Shown: positions 9,091 to 19,599, counted from the first letter of the stretch. The stretch: DNA of 47,065 nucleotides from Rhodoferax sp. (GCA_011391545.1 JAABQI010000251.1:1-47065), one strand, 5' to 3'. The notes: generated by a model from the sequence alone, not told the origin. Numbers and translations: made by a program.

Positions 9091-9732
9091 ATGTTTTGCT
9101 ACCTCACCGTTCCTGTCACCGCCTTTGCACAAAATTGCTCCCTGGTCTGGTGCGACCAGACGCTGCAAGCGGCGGTCATTGACCCCGGTGGCGACCTCGA
9201 CCGCTTGCTTGAAGAAGTGGCGCGGCTGGGTTTGAGCCTGGAACAAATCTGGCTGACCCACGCCCACATCGACCATGCCGGCGCTGCCGGTGAGTTGGCC
9301 GAGCGGCTGGGCTTGCCCATCGTCGGCCCGCATCCGGCCGATCAGTTCTGGATCGACGGCCTGCCCGAACAAAGCAAAATGTTTGGTTTGCCGCCTGCCA
9401 AGGCGTTCACGCCGACACGCTGGCTCAAGGATGGCGACACCGTGACCGTGGGTGAGTGCACGCTGGCGGTGCGCCACTGTCCGGGTCACACGCCGGGCCA
9501 TGTGGTGTTTTACTCAAATGAGGCCAAGCGGGCTTTTGTGGGTGATGTGCTGTTTGCCGGCTCGATCGGCCGCACGGATTTTCCGCAAGGCGACCATGAC
9601 ACGCTGATTGCCAGCATCAAACAACGCCTGTGGCCGATGGGTGACGACACCGTGTTCATTCCCGGCCACGGCCCCGAGAGCACGTTCGGGCGGGAGCGGC
9701 GCAGCAACCCGTATGTGGCAGATTCAAGATAG
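9091..9732 (+). CDS. MBL-fold metallo-hydrolase (glyoxalase II-like)
   Basis: LTHAHIDHAGAAGEL, GHTPGHVVFYS, VGDVLFAGSIGRTDFP, IPGHGPESTFGRERRSNPYV; ATG at 9091. Confidence 0.9.
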   Translation: MFCYLTVPVTAFAQNCSLVWCDQTLQAAVIDPGGDLDRLLEEVARLGLSLEQIWLTHAHIDHAGAAGELAERLGLPIVGPHPADQFWIDGLPEQSKMFGLPPAKAFTPTRWLKDGDTVTVGECTLAVRHCPGHTPGHVVFYSNEAKRAFVGDVLFAGSIGRTDFPQGDHDTLIASIKQRLWPMGDDTVFIPGHGPESTFGRERRSNPYVADSR

Positions 9733-9830
9733 GTGGGCGGCGGTTTTGCTGCCCTGTTGGTCTTCAGCAACGCAGCGGTAGCCGACGAGCAGGCGCACGA
9801 AGACAGCGCGTCAACGAGCCACTGAACACT

Positions 9831-9877
9831 CATGACTTCCAGACTGCACGGGCTGCCGCGCTACGCTGGCAATGACG
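9831..9877. repeat. Copy of dispersed palindromic repeat (right arm)
   Basis: catgacttccagactgcacgggctgccgcgctacgctggcaatgacg; compare 32700-32741. Confidence 0.65.
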
Positions 9878-9947
9878 AATCCTCTGTTCATAGTCCATGT
9901 GCGGTAACGGGCAGGATACGGCTGGCTCGCCCTGACGATTTTTTGCC

Positions 9948-10370
9948 TTAGCGTGGCGCCAGGATCGCCATGGTGAGGCGCGACACGCAACTGGGCTCAC
10001 CGACGTCGTTGACCATGTCGATCTGCCAGACCTGGGTGCTGCGGCCAATGTGAACCGCGCGGGTGGTGCCGGTGACCCAGCCGCTGGTGACACCGCGCAG
10101 GTGGTTGGCGTTGATGTCGAGCCCAACGGCCTTGTGACCCGGTGCGCAGGCATAGTTGGCGGCCACCGAACCCAGCGTTTCGGCCAGCACCACGCTGACA
10201 CCGCCGTGCAGCAAGCCGAAGGGCTGGCGGGTGCGCGCATCCACCGGCACGCGCGCCGTGATGAAGTCGTCACCCACTTCCAGAAACTCGATGCCCAAAT
10301 GACTGGCCGCCGTGTTCAGGCTGCTGCGGGTGAGTTCTGCCACTGAGATGGGGTGTTGCCAAAGGCGCAT
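9948..10370 (-). CDS. Hotdog-fold thioesterase (PaaI/YbdB-like)
   Basis: RQPFGLLHGGVSVVLAETLGSVAAN hotdog signature; ATG at 10370. Confidence 0.88.
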   Translation of the reverse strand: MRLWQHPISVAELTRSSLNTAASHLGIEFLEVGDDFITARVPVDARTRQPFGLLHGGVSVVLAETLGSVAANYACAPGHKAVGLDINANHLRGVTSGWVTGTTRAVHIGRSTQVWQIDMVNDVGEPSCVSRLTMAILAPR

Positions 10371-10390
10371 GAATGTAAGCTCCAGAATGA

Positions 10391-10426
10391 ATAAAGGTGG
10401 CTGCAATGGTAATCACTGCAGCCACC
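10391..10426 (-). terminator. Candidate terminator downstream of TRAP operon
   Basis: ggtggctgca(10396-10405)/tgcagccacc(10417-10426), perfect 10-bp stem; minus strand then reads TTTATTC. Confidence 0.6.
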
Positions 10427-10474
10427 CTTGACCTGTCATGACGGGCGCGCCTGTCGCCCGGGTGTCAGTCCATG

Positions 10475-11758
10475 CTATTTGCCAAAGACCATATCGGGCA
10501 GAAACAGCGTGATTTGCGGGATGTAGGTAACCAGAACCAGGAACACCAGCAGCACCGACAGCCACGGCAACGCAGCCTTGGTGACCTGCACCAGGTTCAT
10601 GCCCGTGACGCCACTCGTCACAAACAGGTTCAGCCCCACCGGCGGTGTCACCATGCCTATCTCCATGTTCACCACCATGATGATGCCCAGGTGAATCGGG
10701 TCAATGCCAAGCTGGGTGGCAATGGGGAAAAAGATCGGCGCCAGAATCAGGATGATGCCGGTGGGCTCCATGAAGTTGCCGGCGATCAGCAAGATGATGT
10801 TGACCACAGCCAGGAACATCCACGGTGTCATGCCCATGCCGACAATCTGCTCGGCAATGGTTTGCGGAATGCGCTCGGTTGTGAGCACGTGGGCAAACAG
10901 CAGGGCGTTGGCCACAATGAACATCAGCATCACCGTGGTGCGGCCGGCTTCCAGAAACACATGCGGAATCTGCTTGGGTGCCAGGTCTTTGTAGATGAAC
11001 ACCGCCACCACCAGCGCATACACCGCCGACACCGCTGCCGCCTCGGTGGGCGTGAAGATGCCGCCGTAAATACCGCCCATGATGATGACCAGCAGCGCCA
11101 GCCCCCACATCGAGTCTCTGAAAGCACGCAATATTTCGAACGTGCTGGCCTTGGGCGGCGGCTTGACCTTGAGCTTGCCGGCACGCCACCACACTGCCAC
11201 CATCAGCATCAAGCCCAGCATCAGGCCCGGGATCACGCCAGCCATGAACATGCGCCCCACGGACACCTCGGTCACGGCGGCATAGACCACCATCACGATC
11301 GACGGCGGAATCAAAATGCCCAGCGTGCCCGCGTTGCAGATGACACCGGCGGCAAACGGTTTCGGGTAGCCGTTCTTGACCATGCCGGCGATCACGATGG
11401 AGCCAATCGCCACCACCGTGGCCGGGCTGGAACCCGACACCGCGGCAAACAACATGCACGCCAGAATGGACGCAATGGCCAGCCCGCCGCGCAAATGACC
11501 CACCGCAGCAATGGCAAACACCACCATGCGCTTGGCCACGCCGCCGGTGCTCATCAAGGCCCCGGCCAGCACGAAGAACGGGATCGACATCAGGGTGTAG
11601 TGCTCGCTGGTCTCGAACATCTTGATCGACATCGAGGCCAGGGAATCTTGCGAGAAGAAGAAGATGGTCAGCAGGCTCGACAGCCCCAGACTCACGGCAA
11701 TCGGCATGCCGATGGCCATGCAGAAAAACAGCGCAGCAAAAAGTACCAGGGTGTTCAT
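10475..11758 (-). CDS. dctM: TRAP transporter large permease (DctM)
   Basis: 12-TM type DctM, PTEAAAVSAVYALVVA, ITPPVGLNLFVTSGV-type motifs. Confidence 0.92.
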   Translation of the reverse strand: MNTLVLFAALFFCMAIGMPIAVSLGLSSLLTIFFFSQDSLASMSIKMFETSEHYTLMSIPFFVLAGALMSTGGVAKRMVVFAIAAVGHLRGGLAIASILACMLFAAVSGSSPATVVAIGSIVIAGMVKNGYPKPFAAGVICNAGTLGILIPPSIVMVVYAAVTEVSVGRMFMAGVIPGLMLGLMLMVAVWWRAGKLKVKPPPKASTFEILRAFRDSMWGLALLVIIMGGIYGGIFTPTEAAAVSAVYALVVAVFIYKDLAPKQIPHVFLEAGRTTVMLMFIVANALLFAHVLTTERIPQTIAEQIVGMGMTPWMFLAVVNIILLIAGNFMEPTGIILILAPIFFPIATQLGIDPIHLGIIMVVNMEIGMVTPPVGLNLFVTSGVTGMNLVQVTKAALPWLSVLLVFLVLVTYIPQITLFLPDMVFGK

Positions 11759-12282
11759 GATTGGGCCTCTTCAGATTTCAGTCGCATGGCTTCGGCGGCT
11801 TCATCAGCCAGCCTCAGGCTGTCGGTTTTGCCGGTGAGCAGACCGATCAGAATTTGCACAAAACGCCAGCCGGTGAGCAAAAAGCCCAGTGGCATGATGA
11901 TCAGCACCTGCCAGCGCTCGATCGGCATGTCCTCGAATTCAATGCCGACCTCTTTCATTTTCAACACATAGGTGCTGGCGCCCGTGAGCACCAGACCCAC
12001 ATACAACAGGCTAAGCAGCACCGCCAGAATCGAGACATTGCGCCGCGTGTTGTGCGGCATCATCTTCACAAGCGCATCCACGCCGATGTGCGAACCCACC
12101 CGCACGCCATAAGAAATGCCGACAAAGATCATGAAGGCAAAAAATACGGTGGTGAGCTCAAGCGCCCATGAAAAACCGCTGTTGAATCCGTATCGCATCA
12201 CAACCTGCAAAAAGGTCAGGCCGGTCATGGCTGCCAGCATCAGCCCAATGATCCACTCTTCCAGATGATCCAGAATTTTCAT
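11755..12282 (-). CDS. dctQ: TRAP transporter small permease (DctQ)
   Basis: 4-TM DctQ-like, overlaps dctM start; ATG at 12282. Confidence 0.88.
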   Translation of the reverse strand: MKILDHLEEWIIGLMLAAMTGLTFLQVVMRYGFNSGFSWALELTTVFFAFMIFVGISYGVRVGSHIGVDALVKMMPHNTRRNVSILAVLLSLLYVGLVLTGASTYVLKMKEVGIEFEDMPIERWQVLIIMPLGFLLTGWRFVQILIGLLTGKTDSLRLADEAAEAMRLKSEEAQS

Positions 12283-12292
12283 GAAATACCCC

Positions 12293-12316
12293 AAAAAAAC
12301 CCCGGACTGGCCGGGG
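12293..12316 (-). terminator. Intrinsic terminator/attenuator between dctP and dctQ
   Basis: Minus strand CCCCGG-N5-CCGGGG followed by TTTTTTT (plus A-run 12293-12299). Confidence 0.75.
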
Positions 12317-12341
12317 TGTTGGCATCAAACGGAACGACCGT

Positions 12342-13385
<1,044 letters not shown>

Positions 13386-13414
13386 TTAAGCGACAACTGT
13401 GGCGTTCAACAGCT

Positions 13415-13426
13415 AGGGTTTACCCT
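13415..13426. promoter_or_regulatory. Near-perfect palindrome AGGGTTTACCCT upstream of dctP copy 1
   Basis: agggtttaccct in the dctP1/dctP2 intergenic gap; perfect version AGGGTTAACCCT at 46991-47002. Confidence 0.4.
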
Positions 13427-13436
13427 GCACTCGCCG

Positions 13437-14465
13437 TCAGGACTTGCGCAAGGCCAGCTTCAAATCAGCCATCCAGCGCTCGCCAATCCGCTCGGCAAGT
13501 TGCTGCTGCACCGGTTGCACGGCCTGGCGCAGACGCGCGCGTTGCCCTGCAGTGAGGCTGTGGATGCGCGTGGTGCCCGCTTGGCGCAGGGCTTGCAGCG
13601 CCTGGTCGTTCTGGGCATCGGCAATCTGGTTGGCAAAGGCCAGAGACTCCTGCAGCGCCTGGTTGATCAGCGCTCGGTCCGGGGCTTGCAGGTGTTGCCA
13701 GAACCGCTGGTTGGTGACCACCGCGTAGCCCAGGTAGCCGTGTTCGGTCAGGCTCAAATCGCTTTGCACTTCGTGCATGTTTTGCGTCCAGAAGTTGGAC
13801 ACAGGGTTCTCGGTGCCATCGACCACGCCGTTGGCCAGGGCGCGGCGGGTTTCACTGAACGCCAGCGTGACGGGCCTGGCGCCCAGCGCGCGCATTTGCG
13901 CGGCGATGACGCGGGAGGCCTGCACGCGCATGCGCAGATGAGCAAAATCCTTGGGCTCCAGCAGCGGGCGGTTGGCGCTCATTTGCTTAAAGCCGTTGTC
14001 AAAAAACCCCAGCCCCACCAGCCCCTGGCGCTGCAAACGCTGCAACAATTTTTGACCCAATGGCCCCAGCGTTATGTGACGCACCGCGTTCAAATCGTCA
14101 AACAGGAACGGCAGGTCGAACATCTCGAATTCAGGCAGGCCGATGCGGCCGAATTTGGACAGCGAGGGCGCCACCATATCTACCGCGCCGAGCTGCAGCG
14201 CCTGCATTTCGTCATGGTCGCCGTACAACTGCGCGTTGGGAAAAACCTGCACGCCAATGCGCCCGCCACTGCGCTGCTCGACCAGCACCTTGAAGCGGTT
14301 GGCGGCCAGGCCCTTGGGCGTTTCCTCTGCCACCACATGGGACAAGCGCAGCGTGATCTCGGGCCGGGTCGCGGCGCCCGCGACGCCAGGCAGCGCCGCG
14401 CCGCCTGCCAGGGCGGCAAGCCAGGTTCGGCGATTGACGGAAGCAGACCAGGCAGGGGTGTTCAC
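13437..14465 (-). CDS. TRAP transporter substrate-binding protein (DctP), copy 2
   Basis: [73 protein letters not shown] start; Tat-like NRRTWLAAL leader. Confidence 0.9.
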   Translation of the reverse strand: MNTPAWSASVNRRTWLAALAGGAALPGVAGAATRPEITLRLSHVVAEETPKGLAANRFKVLVEQRSGGRIGVQVFPNAQLYGDHDEMQALQLGAVDMVAPSLSKFGRIGLPEFEMFDLPFLFDDLNAVRHITLGPLGQKLLQRLQRQGLVGLGFFDNGFKQMSANRPLLEPKDFAHLRMRVQASRVIAAQMRALGARPVTLAFSETRRALANGVVDGTENPVSNFWTQNMHEVQSDLSLTEHGYLGYAVVTNQRFWQHLQAPDRALINQALQESLAFANQIADAQNDQALQALRQAGTTRIHSLTAGQRARLRQAVQPVQQQLAERIGERWMADLKLALRKS

Positions 14466-14499
14466 AGAATGTGATTATGCGGGTGTGCCACTGGCCCAG

Positions 14500-14551
14500 G
14501 CAATCCATGAGTCCAAACTGCATGGACTGCCGCGCTAAGCTCGCAGTGACG
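14500..14551. repeat. Copy of dispersed palindromic repeat overlapping 3' end of mscS-like gene
   Basis: gcaatccatgagtccaaactgcatggactgccgcgctaagctcgcagtgacg. Confidence 0.7.
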
Positions 14552-15668
14552 AAGTCTCTGTTGCTGTTTCAGGCGGCGTATCAGGCCGATTCGGCAGGCC
14601 CGGAATGGCGCTGTGGTTCAGGTGCAGCGTTTGGGTCGGGAAGGCAAACTCGATGCCGTGCTCGGCAAAGCTGCGCACCAGCTGCAGGTTGATGGCTTGT
14701 TGCACATTCATGAACACGTTGTAGTCGGGTTTGCGCACGTAGTACACGGTCTCGAAGTCCAGCGAAAAGGCGCCAAAACTCTTGAAGTGGGCACGGTCGA
14801 AACGGGCGTTGTCTTGCGCTGTGACGGCCTGCTCGATGAGCTTCGGGATCAGCTCAAGTTTTTCCACTGGGGTGTCGTAGGTGACGCCAATGGCAAACAG
14901 CGCCCTGCGCTCGTCCATGCGCTTGTAGTTGTGGATGCGGCTTTGCAGCAAGTCGTTGTTGGACATGATGATTTGCTCGCCACTGAGGCTGCGCAGGCGC
15001 GTGGTCTTGAGACCCACATGCTCCACGGTGCCCATCTCATTGCCCAAAATGATGAAGTCGCCAATGACAAAAGGCTTGTCAATGGCAATCGTCAGCGAGG
15101 CAAACAGGTCGCCCAGGATGTTTTGTGCCGCCAGGGCGATGGCGATACCGCCAATGCCCAGGCTCGCCACCAGGGCCGTGACGTTGATGCCCAAGTTGTC
15201 CAGCATCGACAGCAGCACCAGCACCCAGACCACCACCCGGCCCAAAAAGGACAGCAGCGACAGCGTCATGGTGCGCGCGCCCTGGTCTATTTCTTCGCCA
15301 TGCGCGAAGTGGTTGCGCAGCCAGAAAATCAGCCCGCGCGAGGCCCAGAAGCCCACCTGCAGGATCAGCGCGATGACGAAGATGCGGTCCACCCATTTTT
15401 CCATTGCCGCTGGCAGGGTCAGAAAGTGGCTGCCAAGGTACAGGCCGATGGCGGCTGCCAGCAGGATGCGGGTGGCCGACAGCACGTCGATGAGAAAGTC
15501 GTCAATGACGGTTTCGGTGCTGCTGGCAACCCGCTCCAGGTAGCGCAAGCCCAGCCAGCGCAGGGCCAGCAGCAGCAGCATGAAGGCGGCCGCTGCCAGC
15601 AAGGCGTAGGACCAGTCGTTGAGGGTGTTGTCGGCGATCAGTTGTCGAAACATGGCGGCGTACTTCAA
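14535..15668 (-). CDS. MscS-family mechanosensitive ion channel
   Basis: LVASLGIGGIAIALAAQNILGDLFASLTIAIDKPFVIGDFI canonical MscS pore/beta domain. Confidence 0.92.
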   Translation of the reverse strand: MKYAAMFRQLIADNTLNDWSYALLAAAAFMLLLLALRWLGLRYLERVASSTETVIDDFLIDVLSATRILLAAAIGLYLGSHFLTLPAAMEKWVDRIFVIALILQVGFWASRGLIFWLRNHFAHGEEIDQGARTMTLSLLSFLGRVVVWVLVLLSMLDNLGINVTALVASLGIGGIAIALAAQNILGDLFASLTIAIDKPFVIGDFIILGNEMGTVEHVGLKTTRLRSLSGEQIIMSNNDLLQSRIHNYKRMDERRALFAIGVTYDTPVEKLELIPKLIEQAVTAQDNARFDRAHFKSFGAFSLDFETVYYVRKPDYNVFMNVQQAINLQLVRSFAEHGIEFAFPTQTLHLNHSAIPGLPNRPDTPPETATETSSLRA

Positions 15669-15737
15669 TGGGTTTGGGTGACCTTGTGCAGTGCGGGGTG
15701 CACGTCGGAGTTGATGCCGCAGCGCCCGGTCATGCGC

Positions 15738-16190
15738 TTACCAGCCCCACAACAGCCGGCGCGCGATCCAGCCCTGGAGCCCGCCCTCGCGCTGTACCTT
15801 GACCCAGTCGTTGCGGTGCTCCAGCGTGCGCAGCACGTCGCCGTTAACGGCCTTGCCAAGAATGCGGCCGCGGGTGCCGGGGGCACTGCGCAGATTGGCC
15901 ACGCGCGACTTGACCACCACATGGGGCGTTTTGCCCACCAGCGGGCGGTACACCCAGCCGGTGTCGTTCTCGAAGTCGCGCACCTTGAGCCACTGGCCCC
16001 GGCGGCTGGTCACCTCCAGCGGGTAGCCGCGGGCGAGCGTCCACAGCGTGGCGTGTTGCGTGCCCGCACCTGCGCGCATGTTGACCTCGGCCCTGGCCAC
16101 GCTCACCATCTCGCGGGCCTGCAGTGCCGCCGTCGAAGCCACCAGCATGAGCGCCGCCAGTCCACGTGCCCATTTATTTAAATTCAACAT
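15738..16190 (-). CDS. Secreted SH3 domain (bacterial SH3b) protein
   Basis: Signal peptide MLNLNKWARGLAALMLVASTAALQA; two SH3b-like repeats VNMRAGAGTQHATLWTLARG and ANLRSAPGTRGRILGKAVNG. Confidence 0.8.
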   Translation of the reverse strand: MLNLNKWARGLAALMLVASTAALQAREMVSVARAEVNMRAGAGTQHATLWTLARGYPLEVTSRRGQWLKVRDFENDTGWVYRPLVGKTPHVVVKSRVANLRSAPGTRGRILGKAVNGDVLRTLEHRNDWVKVQREGGLQGWIARRLLWGW

Positions 16191-16321
16191 GAGAGTCCTT
16201 TGTTCAAGTTGCATGGCATCCAGCTCACTTTCAAAATATGAAATATGCCGGCATGACTCGTGAGAGTGATCCGGCAGAAAGGCCCGCAAGCGGCCAGGTT
16301 TTGCGCTCGCGTGGCGTCGGT

Positions 16322-17413
16322 TTACGTGTCCTCTTCGGCCTTGGGCGGCACCATGGCGGCGATCAAGTCGCTCATCGTGATGCTGCCCAGCAGTTTGCCG
16401 CGGCTGTTGGTCACGTTGGCGGCGTCCTTGCCCTCGGCGCTGAGCACGCGCGCCACTTCTTCAAGCACCAGGCTGGCGTCCACGCTGGGGCCGTCCACCG
16501 TGATGCCGGGGGTCATCAAGGTTCGGCAGCGGATGACGCGGCCGCGGTTCACGTCCTTGATGAAGCTGCTGATGTAGTCGTCCGCGGGCTTGAGCACGAT
16601 TTGCTGGCCGGTGCCCTGCTGAATCACTTCGCCGTCGCGCAGGATGGCAATGCGGTCGCCCAGGCGCAGCGCTTCTTCGAGGTCGTGGGTGATGAAGACA
16701 ATGGTTTTTCCCAGCTCCTGCTGCAGGTCCAGCAGCACCGTCTGCATGTCGCTGCGGATCATCGGGTCGAGCGCCGAAAAGGCCTCGTCCATCAGCAAAA
16801 TCGGCGCGTCATTGGTCAGTGCGCGGGCCAGGCCCACGCGCTGCTGCATGCCGCCCGAGAGCTGGTTGGGGTAGTTGTCCTCGTAGCCCTTGAGGCCCAC
16901 GCGCTCGATCCAGCGCGCCGCGGCCTCGCGGCGCTTTTTGTGCGCCACGTGCTGCACCTGCAGACCGTATTCGGTGTTTTCCTGCACCGTCAGGTGCGGA
17001 AACAGGGCAAAGTTCTGGAACACCATGGCCGTGCGTTCGCGCCTGAAGTCACGCAGCTCCCGCGCGTTCATGGCCATCACATTTTGCTCACCGGCCCAAA
17101 GCTCACCCGCAGAGGGCTCAATCAGACGGTTGATGTGGCGGATCAGGGTGCTTTTGCCCGAGCCCGACAGCCCCATCACCACCTGAATCCCGCCTCCGGG
17201 CATGTCAATGTTGATGTCGCGCAGACCCAGCACGTGGCCATGCACGTCGCGCAGTTCCTGTTTGCTCATGCCTTGTTGCACCGCGGCCAGGTGCTGCGCC
17301 GGGTTCGGGCCGAAGATCTTGTAGAGGTGCTTGATCGAGATGCCGACCGCATTGCTGGGGGCGAGGTCGGGAGCCGCGCTGGCGCTGGATGTTGGGGTCT
17401 GGTTATCAGCCAT
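16322..17413 (-). CDS. proV: Glycine betaine/proline ABC transporter ATP-binding protein (ProV-like)
   Basis: MGLSGSGKSTLIRHINRLIEPSAG, QNFALFPHLTV, LSGGMQQRVGLARAL, C-terminal CBS-like region; ATG at 17413. Confidence 0.92.
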   Translation of the reverse strand: MADNQTPTSSASAAPDLAPSNAVGISIKHLYKIFGPNPAQHLAAVQQGMSKQELRDVHGHVLGLRDINIDMPGGGIQVVMGLSGSGKSTLIRHINRLIEPSAGELWAGEQNVMAMNARELRDFRRERTAMVFQNFALFPHLTVQENTEYGLQVQHVAHKKRREAAARWIERVGLKGYEDNYPNQLSGGMQQRVGLARALTNDAPILLMDEAFSALDPMIRSDMQTVLLDLQQELGKTIVFITHDLEEALRLGDRIAILRDGEVIQQGTGQQIVLKPADDYISSFIKDVNRGRVIRCRTLMTPGITVDGPSVDASLVLEEVARVLSAEGKDAANVTNSRGKLLGSITMSDLIAAMVPPKAEEDT

Positions 17414-18293
17414 GCACCACCTCCAGATGTTTCTGCAGGCGCTTGCCATAGGTTTGCGACACGCGGTCAAAAATGATCGCAATGCCGACAATGGCCAGGC
17501 CGTTGAACATGCCCATGGTGAAGTACTGGTTGGCAATGGCCTTGAGCACCGGTTGCCCCAGGCCCTGCACACCGATCATCGACGCAATCACCACCATGGC
17601 CAGCGACAGCATGATCGTCTGGTTGATGCCGGCCATGATGGTCGGCAGCGCCAGCGGCAGTTGCACCTTGAACATTTTTTGCCACATCGAGGCACCAAAG
17701 GCGTCAGCCGCCTCCAGCAGGTCCTTGCTGACCAGCCGGATACCCAGGTTGGTGAAGCGGATCACCGGCGGAATGGCATAGACCACCACCGCAATCATGC
17801 CCGCCACCCGGCCAATGCCCAGCAGCATCACCACCGGAATCAGGTAAACGAAGCTCGGCATGGTCTGCATCACGTCGAGGGCCGGGTTGATGGCGCGCTG
17901 CAGCCGGTCCCAGCGGCTCATGGCAATGCCGATGGGCAGCCCCAACGCCAGCGCCACGACGGTGCAGACAAAGATCATCGAGATGGTCTTCATGGTGTCG
18001 ATCCACATGCCAAAGTAGCCAATGGCGAGCAGTGTCAGCACGGTGCCGAGTGTGATCTTCCAGGAGCGCGAGGCCAGCCAGGCGATCAGGGCAATGACAC
18101 CAATCACCAGCGGCCAGGGCGACTGGGTCATGAGGCGTTCTGAGAAGATCAGAAACTCGCGCAGCGGGTCAAACAGGCGCTCCAGCGTTTCGCCGTATTC
18201 GCGTGAGAACGTCCGGAAACCCCCGTCAATGAAACGCCGCAGGCTGCTGAGCTGCTCTGCGCCCATGGTGGGAAATTCAGCCAGGGTACTCAT
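17406..18293 (-). CDS. proW: Glycine betaine ABC transporter permease (ProW-like)
   Basis: ProW-type MQTMPSFVYLIPVVMLLGIGRVAG, MAGINQTIMLSLAMVVIASMIGVQGLG. Confidence 0.92.
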   Translation of the reverse strand: MSTLAEFPTMGAEQLSSLRRFIDGGFRTFSREYGETLERLFDPLREFLIFSERLMTQSPWPLVIGVIALIAWLASRSWKITLGTVLTLLAIGYFGMWIDTMKTISMIFVCTVVALALGLPIGIAMSRWDRLQRAINPALDVMQTMPSFVYLIPVVMLLGIGRVAGMIAVVVYAIPPVIRFTNLGIRLVSKDLLEAADAFGASMWQKMFKVQLPLALPTIMAGINQTIMLSLAMVVIASMIGVQGLGQPVLKAIANQYFTMGMFNGLAIVGIAIIFDRVSQTYGKRLQKHLEVVHG

Positions 18294-18298
18294 GGCGC

Positions 18299-19345
18299 TC
18301 AAAGGCTGGCTTTGACTTTTTCGGCCACCTCAGGGCTGACCCAGTTGGTCCAGAGCTCAGGCTGAGATTTCAGGAAGTACTTGGCACCGTCCTCACCGGT
18401 GGCCTGGTTGTCGCTCATCCAGGCCAGCAACTGGTTGACGGTGTCGTTGCGCCAGCTGCGCGCTTCCAGGTAGCCGATGGCCGGGCCGCCCGCCTTCTTG
18501 AAGCGGTCGGTGACCACGGTAAAGACCACCGCCTTGGCCCAGTCGCTCTTGACCGGTTTGTCGCAGTCGGCCTTGGTATTGCAGCCCTCAAAACCTTCCT
18601 TGTCAAAGGGAACGCCTGCGTCAAGCTTGACCATCTCGTACTTGCCGAGGATGGACGTGGGCGCCCAGTAGTAGCCCAGCCAGCCCTGCTTGCGCTCATA
18701 GGCCTTGGCAATGGAGCCGTCCAGCCCTGCAGCCGAGCCCGTGTTGACCAGCACAAAACCCTTGTCAGCGGCACCCCAGGCCTTGAAGGCAGCACCCGTG
18801 GTGAGCTGGCAGTTCCAGCCCGCCGGACAGTTGTAAATGCCGCCCCTGTCCTTGACTTCAGGCGCCGGGAACAGCTCGGGTTGCTTCAGGGCGTCGTCGA
18901 TGGTCTTGATCTCGGGGTGGGCATCGGCAAGGTATTTGGGAATCCACCAACCCTCCACGCCGCCGTCTGTCAGAGCTTCGGCGGCGTAATGCAGGCGGCC
19001 TTCCTTGACGGCGGCATCCAGCGGTTGGCGCACCGCGTTGATCCAGGCTTCGGGGGCCACGTCGGGCTTGCCTTTTTCCATCATCGCGGTGAGTGTCGGC
19101 ATGGTGTCGCCGGGGACGAGCTCCACCTCGCACCCGTAGCCGCTGCTCAAAATGATCTTGTCAATGTGCGCCAGCACCTCGGCCGACTGCCAGTTCATGT
19201 TGGCCACCGAAACCTTGCCGCAGGCTTGGGTCAGGGCCGTTTCGGCCGCTGCTGCGGGCGCAGCGGGCTCTTCCTTTTTGCCACAGGCGGCCAGCGCGAC
19301 CAGCGCCGCCAGAATGCTGAGCGAAAGTTTGGGAAAGTGGTTCAT
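18299..19345 (-). CDS. proX: Glycine betaine ABC transporter substrate-binding lipoprotein (ProX/OpuAC-like)
   Basis: Lipobox LVALAACGKK, VSVANMNWQSAEVLAHIDKIILSSGYGCEVELV. Confidence 0.9.
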   Translation of the reverse strand: MNHFPKLSLSILAALVALAACGKKEEPAAPAAAAETALTQACGKVSVANMNWQSAEVLAHIDKIILSSGYGCEVELVPGDTMPTLTAMMEKGKPDVAPEAWINAVRQPLDAAVKEGRLHYAAEALTDGGVEGWWIPKYLADAHPEIKTIDDALKQPELFPAPEVKDRGGIYNCPAGWNCQLTTGAAFKAWGAADKGFVLVNTGSAAGLDGSIAKAYERKQGWLGYYWAPTSILGKYEMVKLDAGVPFDKEGFEGCNTKADCDKPVKSDWAKAVVFTVVTDRFKKAGGPAIGYLEARSWRNDTVNQLLAWMSDNQATGEDGAKYFLKSQPELWTNWVSPEVAEKVKASL

Positions 19346-19446
19346 GGGGGCTCCTTGACGATTCAAAATTCAATACAGACAACGCCGCAACGGACGTCAC
19401 ACCAAGGTGTTTAAGAGCGCTATTGCGGGGGGATGCTGTGCGTGAG

Positions 19447-19467
19447 AAAAGTAAAGTTAATACTTTT
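19447..19467. promoter_or_regulatory. AT-rich dyad upstream of proX
   Basis: AAAAGTA-N7-TACTTTT, perfect 7-bp arms. Confidence 0.4.
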
Positions 19468-19505
19468 GCACAAATGCATTTTGTTACACGAAACCCGTTA
19501 TGTCA

Positions 19506-19531
19506 AGCATATCAATGCAGTTTGATATGCT
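19506..19531. promoter_or_regulatory. Perfect 10-bp dyad upstream of proX
   Basis: AGCATATCAA-TGCAGT-TTGATATGCT. Confidence 0.5.
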
Positions 19532-19599
19532 GATTTCACACTGGGAGGGCCAGTCTTGCCGGTCAAGCGCGCAGCCAGAGGCGCGCGTCAACGCGAAAG

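Noticed and set aside
10472-11971. 499-aa plus-strand ORF
   Set aside because: Antisense to dctM/dctQ; composition (H, Q, R rich) typical of a shadow frame
14613-16181. 522-aa plus-strand ORF
   Set aside because: Antisense to the MscS-like and SH3 genes
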